From CAYYTU01 sp964474655 (GTDB lineage: Bacteria > Chloroflexota > Anaerolineae > B4-G1), in assembly GCA_964474655.1 (NCBI GenBank), contig CAYYTU010000026.1, forward strand, positions 1-40,896: a DNA stretch of 40,896 nucleotides, read 5' to 3'. Each line of letters begins with the position of its first letter. Within the stretch, counting starts at the first letter, position 1. Made by a program: the position numbers and the translations under genes. The notes below the pieces were generated by a model. The model made no database searches. It worked only from the letters and a program-made list of their open reading frames with translations, and had not been told where the DNA came from. Below are positions 1 through 7,952 of this stretch, piece by piece.

Positions 1-7
1 CGAGAAC

Positions 8-32
8 GCAGAGAGCGCAGAGAGCGCAGAGA
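8..32. repeat. 9-bp tandem repeat
   Basis: GCAGAGAGC is present at 8-16 and 17-25, with a partial third copy at 26-32. A CTCTGCG stretch at 94-100 is complementary to part of it, so the region could fold back. This is low-complexity intergenic sequence with no gene. Confidence 0.6.
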
Positions 33-147
33 AACTGAAGGAAAAGCTTTGTCAAGCTGGTCAAAATATTGAAAAATAGCCTGTCTCAGCGATCTCTGCG
101 CCCTCCGCGGTGAAAAAAGCATAACCATCTGAACGGTTACGCCGGAA

Positions 148-222
148 TCAAGGTTTCGCCACACCCTTCATCAAGGTATCGCCACAAGACCTGTCAAGGT
201 TTTTGGCGAAAAGTGTCAAGGT
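148..222. repeat. four phased TCAAGGT direct repeats
   Basis: TCAAGGT occurs at 148-154, 171-177, 194-200 and 216-222, with start-to-start spacings of 23, 23 and 22 bp (about two helical turns). The first two units are followed by a similar TCGCCACA stretch. The array ends about 30 bp before the -35 of the next promoter, which fits an activator or repressor site array. The binding protein is unknown. Confidence 0.5.
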
Positions 223-251
223 TTTCGGGGGAAAATATCTAACATACACTA

Positions 252-280
252 CAGACAGACAAGAGATCTTTTGTTATAAT
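252..280 (+). promoter_or_regulatory. sigma70-type promoter of the receiver-like gene
   Basis: A perfect TATAAT at 275-280 is preceded by CAGACA at 252-257 (4 of 6 matches to TTGACA) with a 17-bp spacer. The core TTGTTATAATG (271-281) recurs exactly in the promoter at 14246-14256. The start site is predicted near 287. Confidence 0.55.
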
Positions 281-371
281 GTTAGCGGCTGAGGGGAGGA
301 TGTAAAAGTCTGACCGCTCCAACTTGTAAATGCGCTTGCTTGTAGCACTTGACCTTCAGTCGGAGGAAGCT

Positions 372-818
372 GTGATAGAGGCTTCGATTTTACTCATCGA
401 AAAATACGATGCTTTGCGAAAGGCGCTGCGAAATTGGCTAGAGGCAGTCTCTCCCATGTATTGCGTCAGCGAGGCTACAAGTCTCACCGAAGCTATCAGC
501 ATCGGTCAGCGCGAGGAGATGCACGTGATCCTGATGAATGGGGCCTCACCTGCGATCGGTGAGATCGAGGCTACGCGGGAGATCAAGGCCGCGTTCCCGA
601 ATATAGCTTTGATCGTGCTGACGCCGCGCGAGTGTGAGGTGTTCCACGAGACTATTCTGGAGGCCGGCGCGATGGCTTGTGTGCCAACCTGGGAGATCAC
701 GGATAAGCTCCCGGATATACTCACCGGGCTGCTGGAAGAGGAGCCCGCAAATAAACTGGGAACTGGGAATGTAGCCCCGAATACCCTGGACGCAGGCGTG
801 AGAACCTCTATGCAGTGA
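372..818 (+). CDS. receiver-like protein lacking the phosphoacceptor Asp
   Basis: The product is 148 aa and resembles a CheY-type receiver over almost its full length. The block IEATREIKAAFP after the presumed phospho-site and the Thr after the hydrophobic strand (T84) are well conserved. The key acidic residues are not. The Asp of the usual LMD motif is Asn (N56, LMNGAS), the acidic pair at the end of strand 1 is E10-K11, and the switch Lys is replaced by Pro (P105). It is therefore probably a phosphorylation-independent pseudo-receiver. The GTG at 372 is preferred because GGAGGA (362-367) precedes it and the fold then begins at once. An upstream ATG at 330 would add 14 residues without a good ribosome site. 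There is no DNA-binding domain; the last 30 residues are low complexity. No kinase is nearby, and the partner is unknown. Confidence 0.7.
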   Translation: MIEASILLIEKYDALRKALRNWLEAVSPMYCVSEATSLTEAISIGQREEMHVILMNGASPAIGEIEATREIKAAFPNIALIVLTPRECEVFHETILEAGAMACVPTWEITDKLPDILTGLLEEEPANKLGTGNVAPNTLDAGVRTSMQ

Positions 819-842
819 ACAGATCGTCGTCATAGCCTCTCC

Positions 843-893
843 CAACAACCCTGTTGGCCCTATCTTTCCCTCACGGGATCAACAGGGTTGTTG
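843..893. terminator. hairpin between convergent genes
   Basis: A perfect 14-bp inverted repeat, CAACAACCCTGTTG (843-856) and its complement (880-893), surrounds a 23-nt loop. It lies between two convergent genes and could stop transcription from both sides. The T-run is weak, so it is not a textbook intrinsic terminator. Confidence 0.55.
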
Positions 894-923
894 CTTTGCG
901 ACGATACGCTTGACCTAGCCCCT

Positions 924-2687
924 CTATTCCCACCTTAACCACATCACCTGATAGGGCTCAACCGCCAGCGTGAGCTGACGACCGTCGACCGCGCACCTCT
1001 CGCCAGAAACGAGATCCTCCAGGATGTCGCCGGGAGGGTCCAAAAGATCGCAGAGATCAATGTGGAGCGGCTGCTGCGTTGCCGAGACGTTGTGCACGCA
1101 GAGCATATGTTCCTCGCCATCGGGAGCAGTGCGTAGCAGCGTGAACAACGCCTCGCTGCCCGTCTCTCGTGCGGTGAGCACGCGCTGCGGCCCGTTGGGG
1201 TGAAAGGCTGGATGCGTGGTGCGGGCGCGGATCAGCTCCAGGTAGGGGTAGAAGATCCGATGACGCAGCGAGGATGGGTCCGCCAGCGCTCGCTCCAGGT
1301 CGGCGCGGCGGAACTTCTCCCGGTTGATGGAGCGATAGCGGCCCGTCCGCTCCACGCCCTTGTGGTAGCTGCGCGAGCCGAAGAGGCTGTGGACGTAGAT
1401 GCCCGGCACGCCCGCCAGGCTGAGCATGATCGCCTGCGAGGCCAGGAAGCGGCGGGTCTGTAGCTCCAGCGGCTCCTCGCCTGCGGGATCAGAAAGGGCG
1501 TCGAAATAGGAGATGTTCAGCTCGTAGACGCTCTCGCTGCCGTCGGCATTCGTCTTGTGGGAGACGTAGCCGCCGTGGGCGTGCGTGCGGTCGACCAGCG
1601 CCTCCATCTCGGCGGGGCTGAGGATGCCCTCGACGGGCCGCACGCCGACCCCGTCATGAGAGGCGAGGAAATTGAAGAAGGTGGTGCTTTCCGAAGGCGT
1701 GCTCAATCCGGCGGCCCACGCGGCGATCCGGGTGGCGTCGCCGGTCTGGAAGGCGTGGAGCACCAGCGGCGGCAGCGGGAACTGGTAGACCATCTGGGCC
1801 TCGTCCGCGCCGTCGCCGAAGTAGGAGACATTCTCCCTGTGAGGGACGTTTGTCTCCGTGACCAGCACTACGTGCGGCGCGACGGCGTCGAGCACGGCGC
1901 GGAAGAGCTTGACCACGCGATGTGTCTCCTCCAGGTGGATGCAGGAGGTGCCGATCCGCTTCCACAGATAGGCGATGGCGTCCAACCGGATGACCTCGGC
2001 GCCCTTCTCCACGTAGAAAAGCAGCACGTCGATGATCTCCAGCAGCACCTCCGGATTGGCGTAGTTGAGATCGAACTGGTCGGCGCTGAAGGTGGTCCAG
2101 ACGAGTTTCTCGCCCGCCGGCGTTTGCGCCGGCGTCAGAAGCGGCTTCGCGCGGGGGCGCACGACCTGCGATAGGTCCGTCCCCGGATCCACGGTGATGA
2201 AGTAGTCCGCGTAGGCCGGGGCACCAGCGCGGAAGGCCTGCGCCCAGGCGCTCTGAGCCGAGACGTGGTTGATCACCGCGTCGACCATCAGGCGGAAGTG
2301 ACGCCCCAGACGCTCGACGTCGTCCCAGGTGCCCAGTGCGGGATCGACGGCCTTATAATCGATCACCGAGAATCCGTCGTCGGAGGAGTAGGGGAAGAAG
2401 GGCAGCACGTGCACCCCGCTGATGACCCCTGCTATGTACCGTTCCAGCACCTCGCTCAAGGTCTGCAACGGCGGCCGGCCGGGCTCGGTCACCTGGTCGC
2501 AATAGGTGATGAGAAAGGCGTCTCGTTCGGTGAGGCGGGTGCCGGGCTGCGGGGGCTTGCGCCCCAGATCGGGGTTGCGCTCCCGGAACTGCTCCAGGCG
2601 CTCTCGCAGCCGGGCCCAGGTGCGTTGAGCGTCGTCCTCAGCGTAGATAAAGGTCAGATGATCGCGGATACGGTCTTCTAGCGTCAT
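924..2687 (-). CDS. GH13 subfamily 18 sugar phosphorylase (sucrose or glucosylglycerate phosphorylase type)
   Basis: The 587-aa protein has the TIM-barrel pattern of GH13_18 phosphorylases, which split an alpha-glucoside with phosphate to give glucose 1-phosphate. Visible residues are the nucleophile D236 (IRLDAIAYLW), the acid/base E278 (LVTETN) and the third carboxylate D345 (LASHDG), with the SSDDGFSVID region near 101-110. The family includes sucrose, sucrose 6-phosphate, glucosylglycerol and glucosylglycerate phosphorylases, and the exact substrate cannot be read from sequence alone. The start at 2687 begins with MTLEDRIRDH. Reading further upstream runs into the N gap and gives unrelated residues. 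It is the last gene of the LacI-transporter-glycosyltransferase operon, so its substrate is probably what the transporter imports. The E. coli ycj cluster has a similar layout with a glucosylglycerate phosphorylase. Confidence 0.88.
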   Translation of the reverse strand: MTLEDRIRDHLTFIYAEDDAQRTWARLRERLEQFRERNPDLGRKPPQPGTRLTERDAFLITYCDQVTEPGRPPLQTLSEVLERYIAGVISGVHVLPFFPYSSDDGFSVIDYKAVDPALGTWDDVERLGRHFRLMVDAVINHVSAQSAWAQAFRAGAPAYADYFITVDPGTDLSQVVRPRAKPLLTPAQTPAGEKLVWTTFSADQFDLNYANPEVLLEIIDVLLFYVEKGAEVIRLDAIAYLWKRIGTSCIHLEETHRVVKLFRAVLDAVAPHVVLVTETNVPHRENVSYFGDGADEAQMVYQFPLPPLVLHAFQTGDATRIAAWAAGLSTPSESTTFFNFLASHDGVGVRPVEGILSPAEMEALVDRTHAHGGYVSHKTNADGSESVYELNISYFDALSDPAGEEPLELQTRRFLASQAIMLSLAGVPGIYVHSLFGSRSYHKGVERTGRYRSINREKFRRADLERALADPSSLRHRIFYPYLELIRARTTHPAFHPNGPQRVLTARETGSEALFTLLRTAPDGEEHMLCVHNVSATQQPLHIDLCDLLDPPGDILEDLVSGERCAVDGRQLTLAVEPYQVMWLRWE

Positions 2688-2699
2688 TACATCTCGCTT

Positions 2700-2909
2700 C
2701 TCCCGTTTCCTCCTGTGGAACCTCTCTGCTCTGGCCGATCCTTTGCTCTGGCCGNNNNNNNNNNNNNNNNNNNNNNNNNNNNNNNNNNNNNNNNNNNNNN
2801 NNNNNNNNNNNNNNNNNNNNNNNNNNNNNNNNNNNNNNNNNNNNNNNNNNNNNNCTCCCGTTTCCTCCTGTGGAACCTCTCTGCTCTGGCCGATCCTTTG
2901 CTCTGGCCG
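2700..2909. repeat. exact 55-bp direct repeat on both sides of an assembly gap
   Basis: Bases 2700-2754 and 2855-2909 are identical over all 55 positions and abut the 100-N gap directly. Each copy holds two GCTCTGGCCG units. The two contig ends probably overlap and were not merged, since 55 is a common assembler k-mer. A genuine tandem repeat is the alternative. Confidence 0.85.
2755..2854. other. assembly gap (100 N)
   Basis: The block is exactly 100 N, the usual placeholder for unknown size. It falls in the spacer between the glycosyltransferase and phosphorylase genes and may contain nothing, given the identical flanks. Confidence 0.95.
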
Positions 2910-2961
2910 GTCTCTGACCGAGCCAGAGTGCCGGTTAGAGGGCACGGTCGGGAGACCGGCC
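2905..2961. other. intercistronic hairpin
   Basis: GGCCGGTCTC (2905-2914) pairs perfectly with GAGACCGGCC (2952-2961). A second stem GACCG/CGGTC lies inside (2916-2920 and 2945-2949). There is no T-run on the minus strand, so it may stabilise or process the operon mRNA rather than end it. Nothing else was recognised in 2962-3012. Confidence 0.5.
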
Positions 2962-3012
2962 CCAGCGGTTGTGAGAACAGAACAAAAGTGGTGTAGTAGC
3001 AACCATCAGCGC

Positions 3013-4287
3013 CTACTGCGAACTTTGACGTATCGTCGTACATCGGGCCAGCAGCGTGGTCAGCCGCTTTTTCAGTACCTGATACGAGTAGTGCTGGCGG
3101 GCCAGCTCGTAGTTGCGCTCGACCATCTCCTCTGCCAGCGATGCATCCTGCAGCACTTCTCGCGCCTGGCGCACGGTCTCCTCGGTGATGAAGCCCTCGA
3201 AAGCGATCACCTCGAAGCCCTTGGGCTGAATGTCGGCCCGGAAAACATCGTAGGCGTTGACCACGATCGGGCAGCGGTAATAAACGGCCTCCAGGAAGGC
3301 GTTGCCGAAGCCCTCGACCAGCGAGGGGTAGGTGACCAGCTCGGCCTGCTGATAGGCATCGGTCAGGGCGTAGACTTTGCGCCCATCGGGCGTCCGCCCG
3401 CGGCGCTGCTCGAAGCGCTCCGCTGCAAACAGCACGCGCACGCCCAGCAGATCGGCATAGCGGCGCAGATAGGCCTCGTAGGCCGTGCCCTCGTCGCCGG
3501 AGGCGTGGGAGATGACGAGCGTGACGCCCGTTTCCAGATCCATCTCCAGCCAGCGGGCCAGCTCGATGGCCCGTTCGATGCCCTTGCGCGGCACCACCCG
3601 CGTCGGCTGGAGCAACAGGACTTCGGCGGGGCCGACGCCCAGCGCCGAAAGAAGGTCAGCCGCGTAATCATCTGGCTCCGCCGGCGGCGCGTCGAAGTCC
3701 ATCACGTTGGGGATCAGCGTCGCGCTTGTGCCGGTGCGCCGCGCCAGCTGCCGCGCGGCGAGCGAGTTGATCGCCACGTGATGCACCGCGGGTAGCACGG
3801 GCGGGAAAGCGCTGCGCAGGTAATCCCCGGCGGCGTTGGGCCAGAAGCGGGCTCGCTCCCAGGCGAAGTCGTGGTGATGGGCGATGGTGGGTAGCCCCGT
3901 CTCCGCGATCAGCTCCGTCAGCGCCAGGCCCAGGGGGACGTTCATCGGGATGGCGAGGGCGTTCTCGGCGATCAGCAGATCCAGCTCAAAATCACGCACG
4001 AAGCGTCGAAGATGACCCTTCAGCTGCTCCTTCAGCTGCTGGACCTTGCGGAATCTCTCCGGTGTGCGGACGTCGTCGCCGAAGAGCAACGCGTTCAGCG
4101 ATTTGACCTCTGGGTGCTGAAAGTGCGCCTCCGGCACGACGCGGCGGCGATCCTCGGGCCAATCGGACTCACCGGCGAAGCAGAAGCACGCGTGGCCGAG
4201 GCCCGTCAGCACCTCTGCCCATTTGCGCGTCTCCAGCGAGACGCCGTCGGTGCCGGCCAGCCGCGTGGAGATGAAGCCGACGCGCAT
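3013..4287 (-). CDS. GT4-family glycosyltransferase
   Basis: The 424-aa protein has a GT-B layout. The N-terminal Rossmann half starts RVGFISTRLAGTDGVSLE, and the C-terminal donor-binding half starts near residue 220 (LLLQPTRVVPRKG). The EX7E donor motif is E325 to E333 in VEGFGNAFLE. It starts one base after the stop of the permease gene, so it is translated within the sugar operon. A glycosyltransferase between a sugar importer and a GH13_18 phosphorylase suggests metabolism of a glycosylated compatible solute. From memory, its N-terminus resembles proteins described as mannosylglucosylglycerate synthases, but this was not checked. A retaining GT4 enzyme using a nucleotide sugar is well supported; the acceptor is not. 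Confidence 0.8.
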   Translation of the reverse strand: MRVGFISTRLAGTDGVSLETRKWAEVLTGLGHACFCFAGESDWPEDRRRVVPEAHFQHPEVKSLNALLFGDDVRTPERFRKVQQLKEQLKGHLRRFVRDFELDLLIAENALAIPMNVPLGLALTELIAETGLPTIAHHHDFAWERARFWPNAAGDYLRSAFPPVLPAVHHVAINSLAARQLARRTGTSATLIPNVMDFDAPPAEPDDYAADLLSALGVGPAEVLLLQPTRVVPRKGIERAIELARWLEMDLETGVTLVISHASGDEGTAYEAYLRRYADLLGVRVLFAAERFEQRRGRTPDGRKVYALTDAYQQAELVTYPSLVEGFGNAFLEAVYYRCPIVVNAYDVFRADIQPKGFEVIAFEGFITEETVRQAREVLQDASLAEEMVERNYELARQHYSYQVLKKRLTTLLARCTTIRQSSQ

Positions 4288-4288
4288 A

Positions 4289-5182
4289 CTATCCCTTCAC
4301 ACCGCCGGCCGTCAGGCCCTCCTCCAGGAAGCGCTCCAGCGCCAGGAAGAGGATCACCACCGGCAGGGTCATAATGGTCGAGGCCGCCATCACCACGTGG
4401 GGGCGAGGCGTGGGATCGTTGAAGATGGTGTTAATCTGAATCGGCATGGTGAACATGCGGCGGTCGTTGAGGAAGACCAGCGCGTACAGGAATTCGTTCC
4501 AGGCGATCATGAAGGTATAGATGGCGACGGAAACCAGGGCTGGGATGGAAAGAGGCAACGTGACACGCCAGATCACCTCCAGGCGGCTGCAGCCGTCGAT
4601 CAAAGCGGCCTGCTCAATCTCCTCCGGGATGGTGCGAAAATAATTGGCCAGCATGTAGAGCGCCACCGGCAGCGTCTGGGCCAGGTAGGTGAAGACCAAC
4701 ACGCCGAGATTGTCTCGCACATCAAAGCCCAGCTGGGCTCCCACCTGGCTGAGCATGGCAAATAGCGGGATGACGAGCAGGATGCCAGGGAAGAGATAGA
4801 CGATCAAGATACCGTTGAGCATCAGGCTCTTGCCGCGGAAGTGGAGCCGGGCCACGGCGTAGGCCCCCAGCGTGGAGAGGATCACGGCGATGAGCGCGGT
4901 CGGCACCGCCACCTTGATGCTGTTGAGTACGTTGCGCCCGAACTGCCAGTAGCCGAACAACTCCTGGTAAGCGTCGAGGCGCAGGGTGCTGGGTATGTAA
5001 GTGGGCTTCCGCCCACCGATCTCGGCGTAGGTTTTGAAAGACGAGCTGGCCATCCAATAGAAGGGGAAGAGGATGCTGGTCAGGAAGAAGGTCAATCCCA
5101 GGGCAAACAGGAAACGCGGCCAGGTGATCCAGCGGGCCAGTTGATCGATAAAGTTCAGGCGTTCATCGCCTCTTTTAGTCAT
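4289..5182 (-). CDS. ABC sugar transporter permease, MalG type
   Basis: The 297-aa membrane protein has about six hydrophobic segments and the permease EAA loop EQAALIDGCSRLEVIWRVTL followed by LP, which docks the ATPase. Together with the gene just upstream it forms the CUT1-type channel for an oligosaccharide or glycoside. The start has GGAGG directly after the stop of the preceding gene (10-nt spacer). No ATPase gene lies in the operon, so a shared MsmK/MalK-type ATPase encoded elsewhere is expected. Confidence 0.9.
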   Translation of the reverse strand: MTKRGDERLNFIDQLARWITWPRFLFALGLTFFLTSILFPFYWMASSSFKTYAEIGGRKPTYIPSTLRLDAYQELFGYWQFGRNVLNSIKVAVPTALIAVILSTLGAYAVARLHFRGKSLMLNGILIVYLFPGILLVIPLFAMLSQVGAQLGFDVRDNLGVLVFTYLAQTLPVALYMLANYFRTIPEEIEQAALIDGCSRLEVIWRVTLPLSIPALVSVAIYTFMIAWNEFLYALVFLNDRRMFTMPIQINTIFNDPTPRPHVVMAASTIMTLPVVILFLALERFLEEGLTAGGVKG

Positions 5183-5192
5183 TATCGCCTCC

Positions 5193-6146
5193 TCATTCCT
5201 CCTCGCCGGTCCTCATCACGATGCTGACATATGCCACCAGGAAGATGATCAGCATCATCAGCAAGATCATCGCGTTGGCCGCCCCTTTGCCGAAGTTGTA
5301 GGATTTGAAGCTGAACTGGTAAGTGAGCACCGGCAGCACATTGGTGCCGAACCCGCCGCCGGTCAGCAGGAAGATGTCATCGAATTTGTTGAAGGTCCAG
5401 ATCAAGCGGAGCAGGAACGTAGCGCCCAGCACATAGCGCAGCTCGGGCAGCGTCACGTAGCGGAACTTCTGCCAGGCGTTGGCGCCGTCCACCTCGGCGA
5501 CCTCGTAGAGCGTGCGGTCGATGGCCTGGAGCCGTGCCAAGAGCATCAGCATGGCGAACGGAAAGTAGCGCCAGGACTGAAAGATAATGACCAGCAGGAT
5601 TGCCAGCCCACGGGTAGAAAGGTAAGCCTTGGGCAGCTCGATCAGACCCAGGCGCATCAGGAGGTCGTTGACCACGCCCGATGGCCGCGGGTCGAGGATC
5701 CAGCGCCAGACGAAAGCGACGCTCACAATTGGCGCCACGTAAGGGAAGAGGAAGACGGCCCGCGCCACACCCCGACTTCGGAAGGGGCGGTTGAGCAGCA
5801 AGGCCGCGATCAGTCCGATGAGCAGCGTCAGAATCGTCGAGCTGAAGGAGTAGACGATGCTGGTGACCGCCGCGCCCCAGTTCTGCGGTCCCTGCCACTT
5901 GAAGGCGAAGTCGTTGAAGACGCGACGGTAGTTCTCGAAGCCCACGAACGGCGCGTGGAAGACGTCGTTCAGGTTGTTCAGGCCGATGTCGTGAAAGCTG
6001 ATCCAGATGCTGAAGATGGCCGGAAAGAGCACCAGCCCAAACACGATCAAGGCGGTGGGGAGGATCAGGAACCAGGCCAGGCGGGCCTCGCGGGCCTGGA
6101 GCGAATACCAGCCTTGCTTCGACGAGTGGTGATTTTCGTCAGCCAT
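5193..6146 (-). CDS. ABC sugar transporter permease, MalF type
   Basis: The 317-aa inner-membrane protein has a first membrane helix at about residues 25-50 and a C-terminal EAA loop (EVAEVDGANAWQKFRYVTLP). It is the first of the paired CUT1 permeases. GGAGGT lies 5 nt before the ATG. It is separated from the binding-protein gene by a 251-bp spacer with inverted repeats, an arrangement often linked to higher expression of the binding protein than of the permeases. Confidence 0.9.
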   Translation of the reverse strand: MADENHHSSKQGWYSLQAREARLAWFLILPTALIVFGLVLFPAIFSIWISFHDIGLNNLNDVFHAPFVGFENYRRVFNDFAFKWQGPQNWGAAVTSIVYSFSSTILTLLIGLIAALLLNRPFRSRGVARAVFLFPYVAPIVSVAFVWRWILDPRPSGVVNDLLMRLGLIELPKAYLSTRGLAILLVIIFQSWRYFPFAMLMLLARLQAIDRTLYEVAEVDGANAWQKFRYVTLPELRYVLGATFLLRLIWTFNKFDDIFLLTGGGFGTNVLPVLTYQFSFKSYNFGKGAANAMILLMMLIIFLVAYVSIVMRTGEEE

Positions 6147-6229
6147 CGGTCACCTCCGTGAGTATGACAATGTCACATTAGCAGAATTCAGACTTCAATG
6201 CCTTGTCGAAGTAAATCTCCCCAAACACG

Positions 6230-6347
6230 AACGTGGGAGGGTTCTTCATAACGCGACTATCGCCGTCTGGCATACCGTAGGTGCCACTACGGGGGGCCTG
6301 CCACTACGGGGAGACGCCTCCTACAATGGGGAGGCGCCTCCCACGTT
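6230..6347. repeat. inverted repeats in the binding protein-permease spacer
   Basis: AACGTGGGAGG (6230-6240) is complementary to CCTCCCACGTT (6337-6347). Inside are two GCCACTACGGGG copies and a perfect 14-bp palindrome GGGAGGCGCCTCCC (6329-6342). The RNA could form a strong branched hairpin just after the binding-protein gene. It may be a REP-like element or a processing and stability site. Confidence 0.6.
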
Positions 6348-6397
6348 GAGATGAGGGCGCAAGCGAATTACCCGCGCCCTCGGTCATATCATAGACG

Positions 6398-7852
6398 TTA
6401 CTCGGCCTCCGCCTGTCGCTCGGCGTAGATGGTCTCCACCTGCTCTTGCAGCCACTCAGCGCCGGTCTCCGGCGTCATAGTGCCCTCCAGCGCGATGTTG
6501 CTGATGACCTGCGGGATGAGCAGTCGGCCCTCGATATCGCCGATCACGGCGCGTTGGGTGGTGTCGTAGTCGGGGCGGAAGAGCCAGCGCTGCATCGTCT
6601 CGAAGCCGTTGGCGATCTGCTCCAGCGTCTCCTCCGAGTAGTTGGCGAAGTAGGGGCTGAGATCCTTCCAGCCGTCGACCGCGCTCTTCAGCACTGGCAC
6701 CTTGCCGAAGGGAGCCAGCGCCAGCACGTCGATGTAATTCTGCCCGGTCATGAAGTGCTCCACCACGGCCTGGGCCTCGGGATCGGCGCCCTCCATGATG
6801 CCCAGGGTCACCAGCTGGCCGTAGGAGGCGGCGCTATTAGGCCCTTCCATCATCGGCGCGAAGCCGGTCTTGCCCGGCAGATCCTCCACCGGGATCTCGA
6901 TGGTGCCGCCCTCCTCGGTGCCGGAGCCCTCGACCAGATCGTCCATAATGTAAGTGCTGTAGAAGAGCATGCCGGCCTGATCGAGCTCGTAAGCCTCGCG
7001 GGCGCCGCGCCAGTATTGCGGACCGGACGGCGCGCAGCGCTGGAGCTCGCTGTAGAAGCGCAGCGCCTCCACCATCTCCGGCGTGTCCATAGTGACGTTG
7101 CCCTCCTCGTCGAAGGGCCAGGCGTCGTTCGACATCGCCACCTGCTCGAAGACCTGATGCGGGTAGTTCTGGCCCGGATCGGTGGCCAGCGTGAGCGCGT
7201 AGAGCAGGTTGCCCGTGCCCGGCAGCTCGTCGCAGGCGGCGTCGATATCCTCCCAGGCGATCGGCGCATTCACCCCGGCCTGCTCGAACATATCCTGGCG
7301 GTACCAGATGGCCTGGATCCAGCCGTCGTAGGGGATGGCGGCGTACTTGCCGGTGGCGGGATCGGTCACCATCTGGAGCGGGCCGGCGCGGAAGTCGTCC
7401 TCGCCGATGCTCTCGATCACGGCCTCAGCGGCGTCTTGATCCAGGATGCCGTCGGCGGCGAAGGCCGCCACGCGCTCGACGCCCATACGGATGACGTCGG
7501 GCAGACGGTTGGCTGCGCGAGCGGTAGCGATACGCTGCGAGATAGTGGCCTCGTCGATGGGCACGATGCGCACTTCGATGTTAGGGTTCTCGTCCATAAA
7601 GCGCTGGGCCACCTGCTCGTAGGTCTCGACGCGATCCTCCTCGTTGTCCGTGGTCCAGAACTCGATCACGGTCTTCTCTCCCGGCGGGACCGTGACCGGA
7701 ACCTCTTCTCTGACAACCTTAGTGACCTCGACCTCTTCCTGCTCGGTCACCAGGCGGGTAACCTCGACCTTTTCTGGCTCGGGCTGAGCACAGGCCGCCA
7801 GCAAGCCCATCAGGATGGCGCCCAACATCAACATGTGCGTATACTTCTTCAT
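6398..7852 (-). CDS. sugar-binding lipoprotein of an ABC importer
   Basis: The 484-aa extracytoplasmic solute-binding protein has a lipoprotein signal (about residues 1-21, lipobox LLAAC) and then a repetitive Val/Thr/Glu linker typical of Chloroflexota transporters. The mature domain begins near IEFWTTDNEEDR and belongs to the type I sugar-binding family. It would capture the ligand outside the membrane and hand it to the two permeases. GGAGGAG lies about 7 nt before the ATG. It follows the lacI gene by about 100 bp on the same strand and probably shares its operator-controlled promoter. Confidence 0.92.
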   Translation of the reverse strand: MKKYTHMLMLGAILMGLLAACAQPEPEKVEVTRLVTEQEEVEVTKVVREEVPVTVPPGEKTVIEFWTTDNEEDRVETYEQVAQRFMDENPNIEVRIVPIDEATISQRIATARAANRLPDVIRMGVERVAAFAADGILDQDAAEAVIESIGEDDFRAGPLQMVTDPATGKYAAIPYDGWIQAIWYRQDMFEQAGVNAPIAWEDIDAACDELPGTGNLLYALTLATDPGQNYPHQVFEQVAMSNDAWPFDEEGNVTMDTPEMVEALRFYSELQRCAPSGPQYWRGAREAYELDQAGMLFYSTYIMDDLVEGSGTEEGGTIEIPVEDLPGKTGFAPMMEGPNSAASYGQLVTLGIMEGADPEAQAVVEHFMTGQNYIDVLALAPFGKVPVLKSAVDGWKDLSPYFANYSEETLEQIANGFETMQRWLFRPDYDTTQRAVIGDIEGRLLIPQVISNIALEGTMTPETGAEWLQEQVETIYAERQAEAE

Positions 7853-7952
7853 TTCGAACTCCTCCTTACTCTTCTAGTGTTTCTCAAACTACCGAATTGC
7901 TCTTTCATCTTGTCATCAATCTGCATCGCCTATAGCTATCACCTCCTTGCGC

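Noticed and set aside
148..222. CRISPR-like array
   Set aside because: Only a 7-bp core repeats at 22-23 bp spacing; there are no long repeats, no unique spacers and no cas genes.
2687..3043. N-terminal extensions of the phosphorylase and other frames crossing the first N gap
   Set aside because: They exist only because unknown bases are read as X; the conserved protein begins at 2687.
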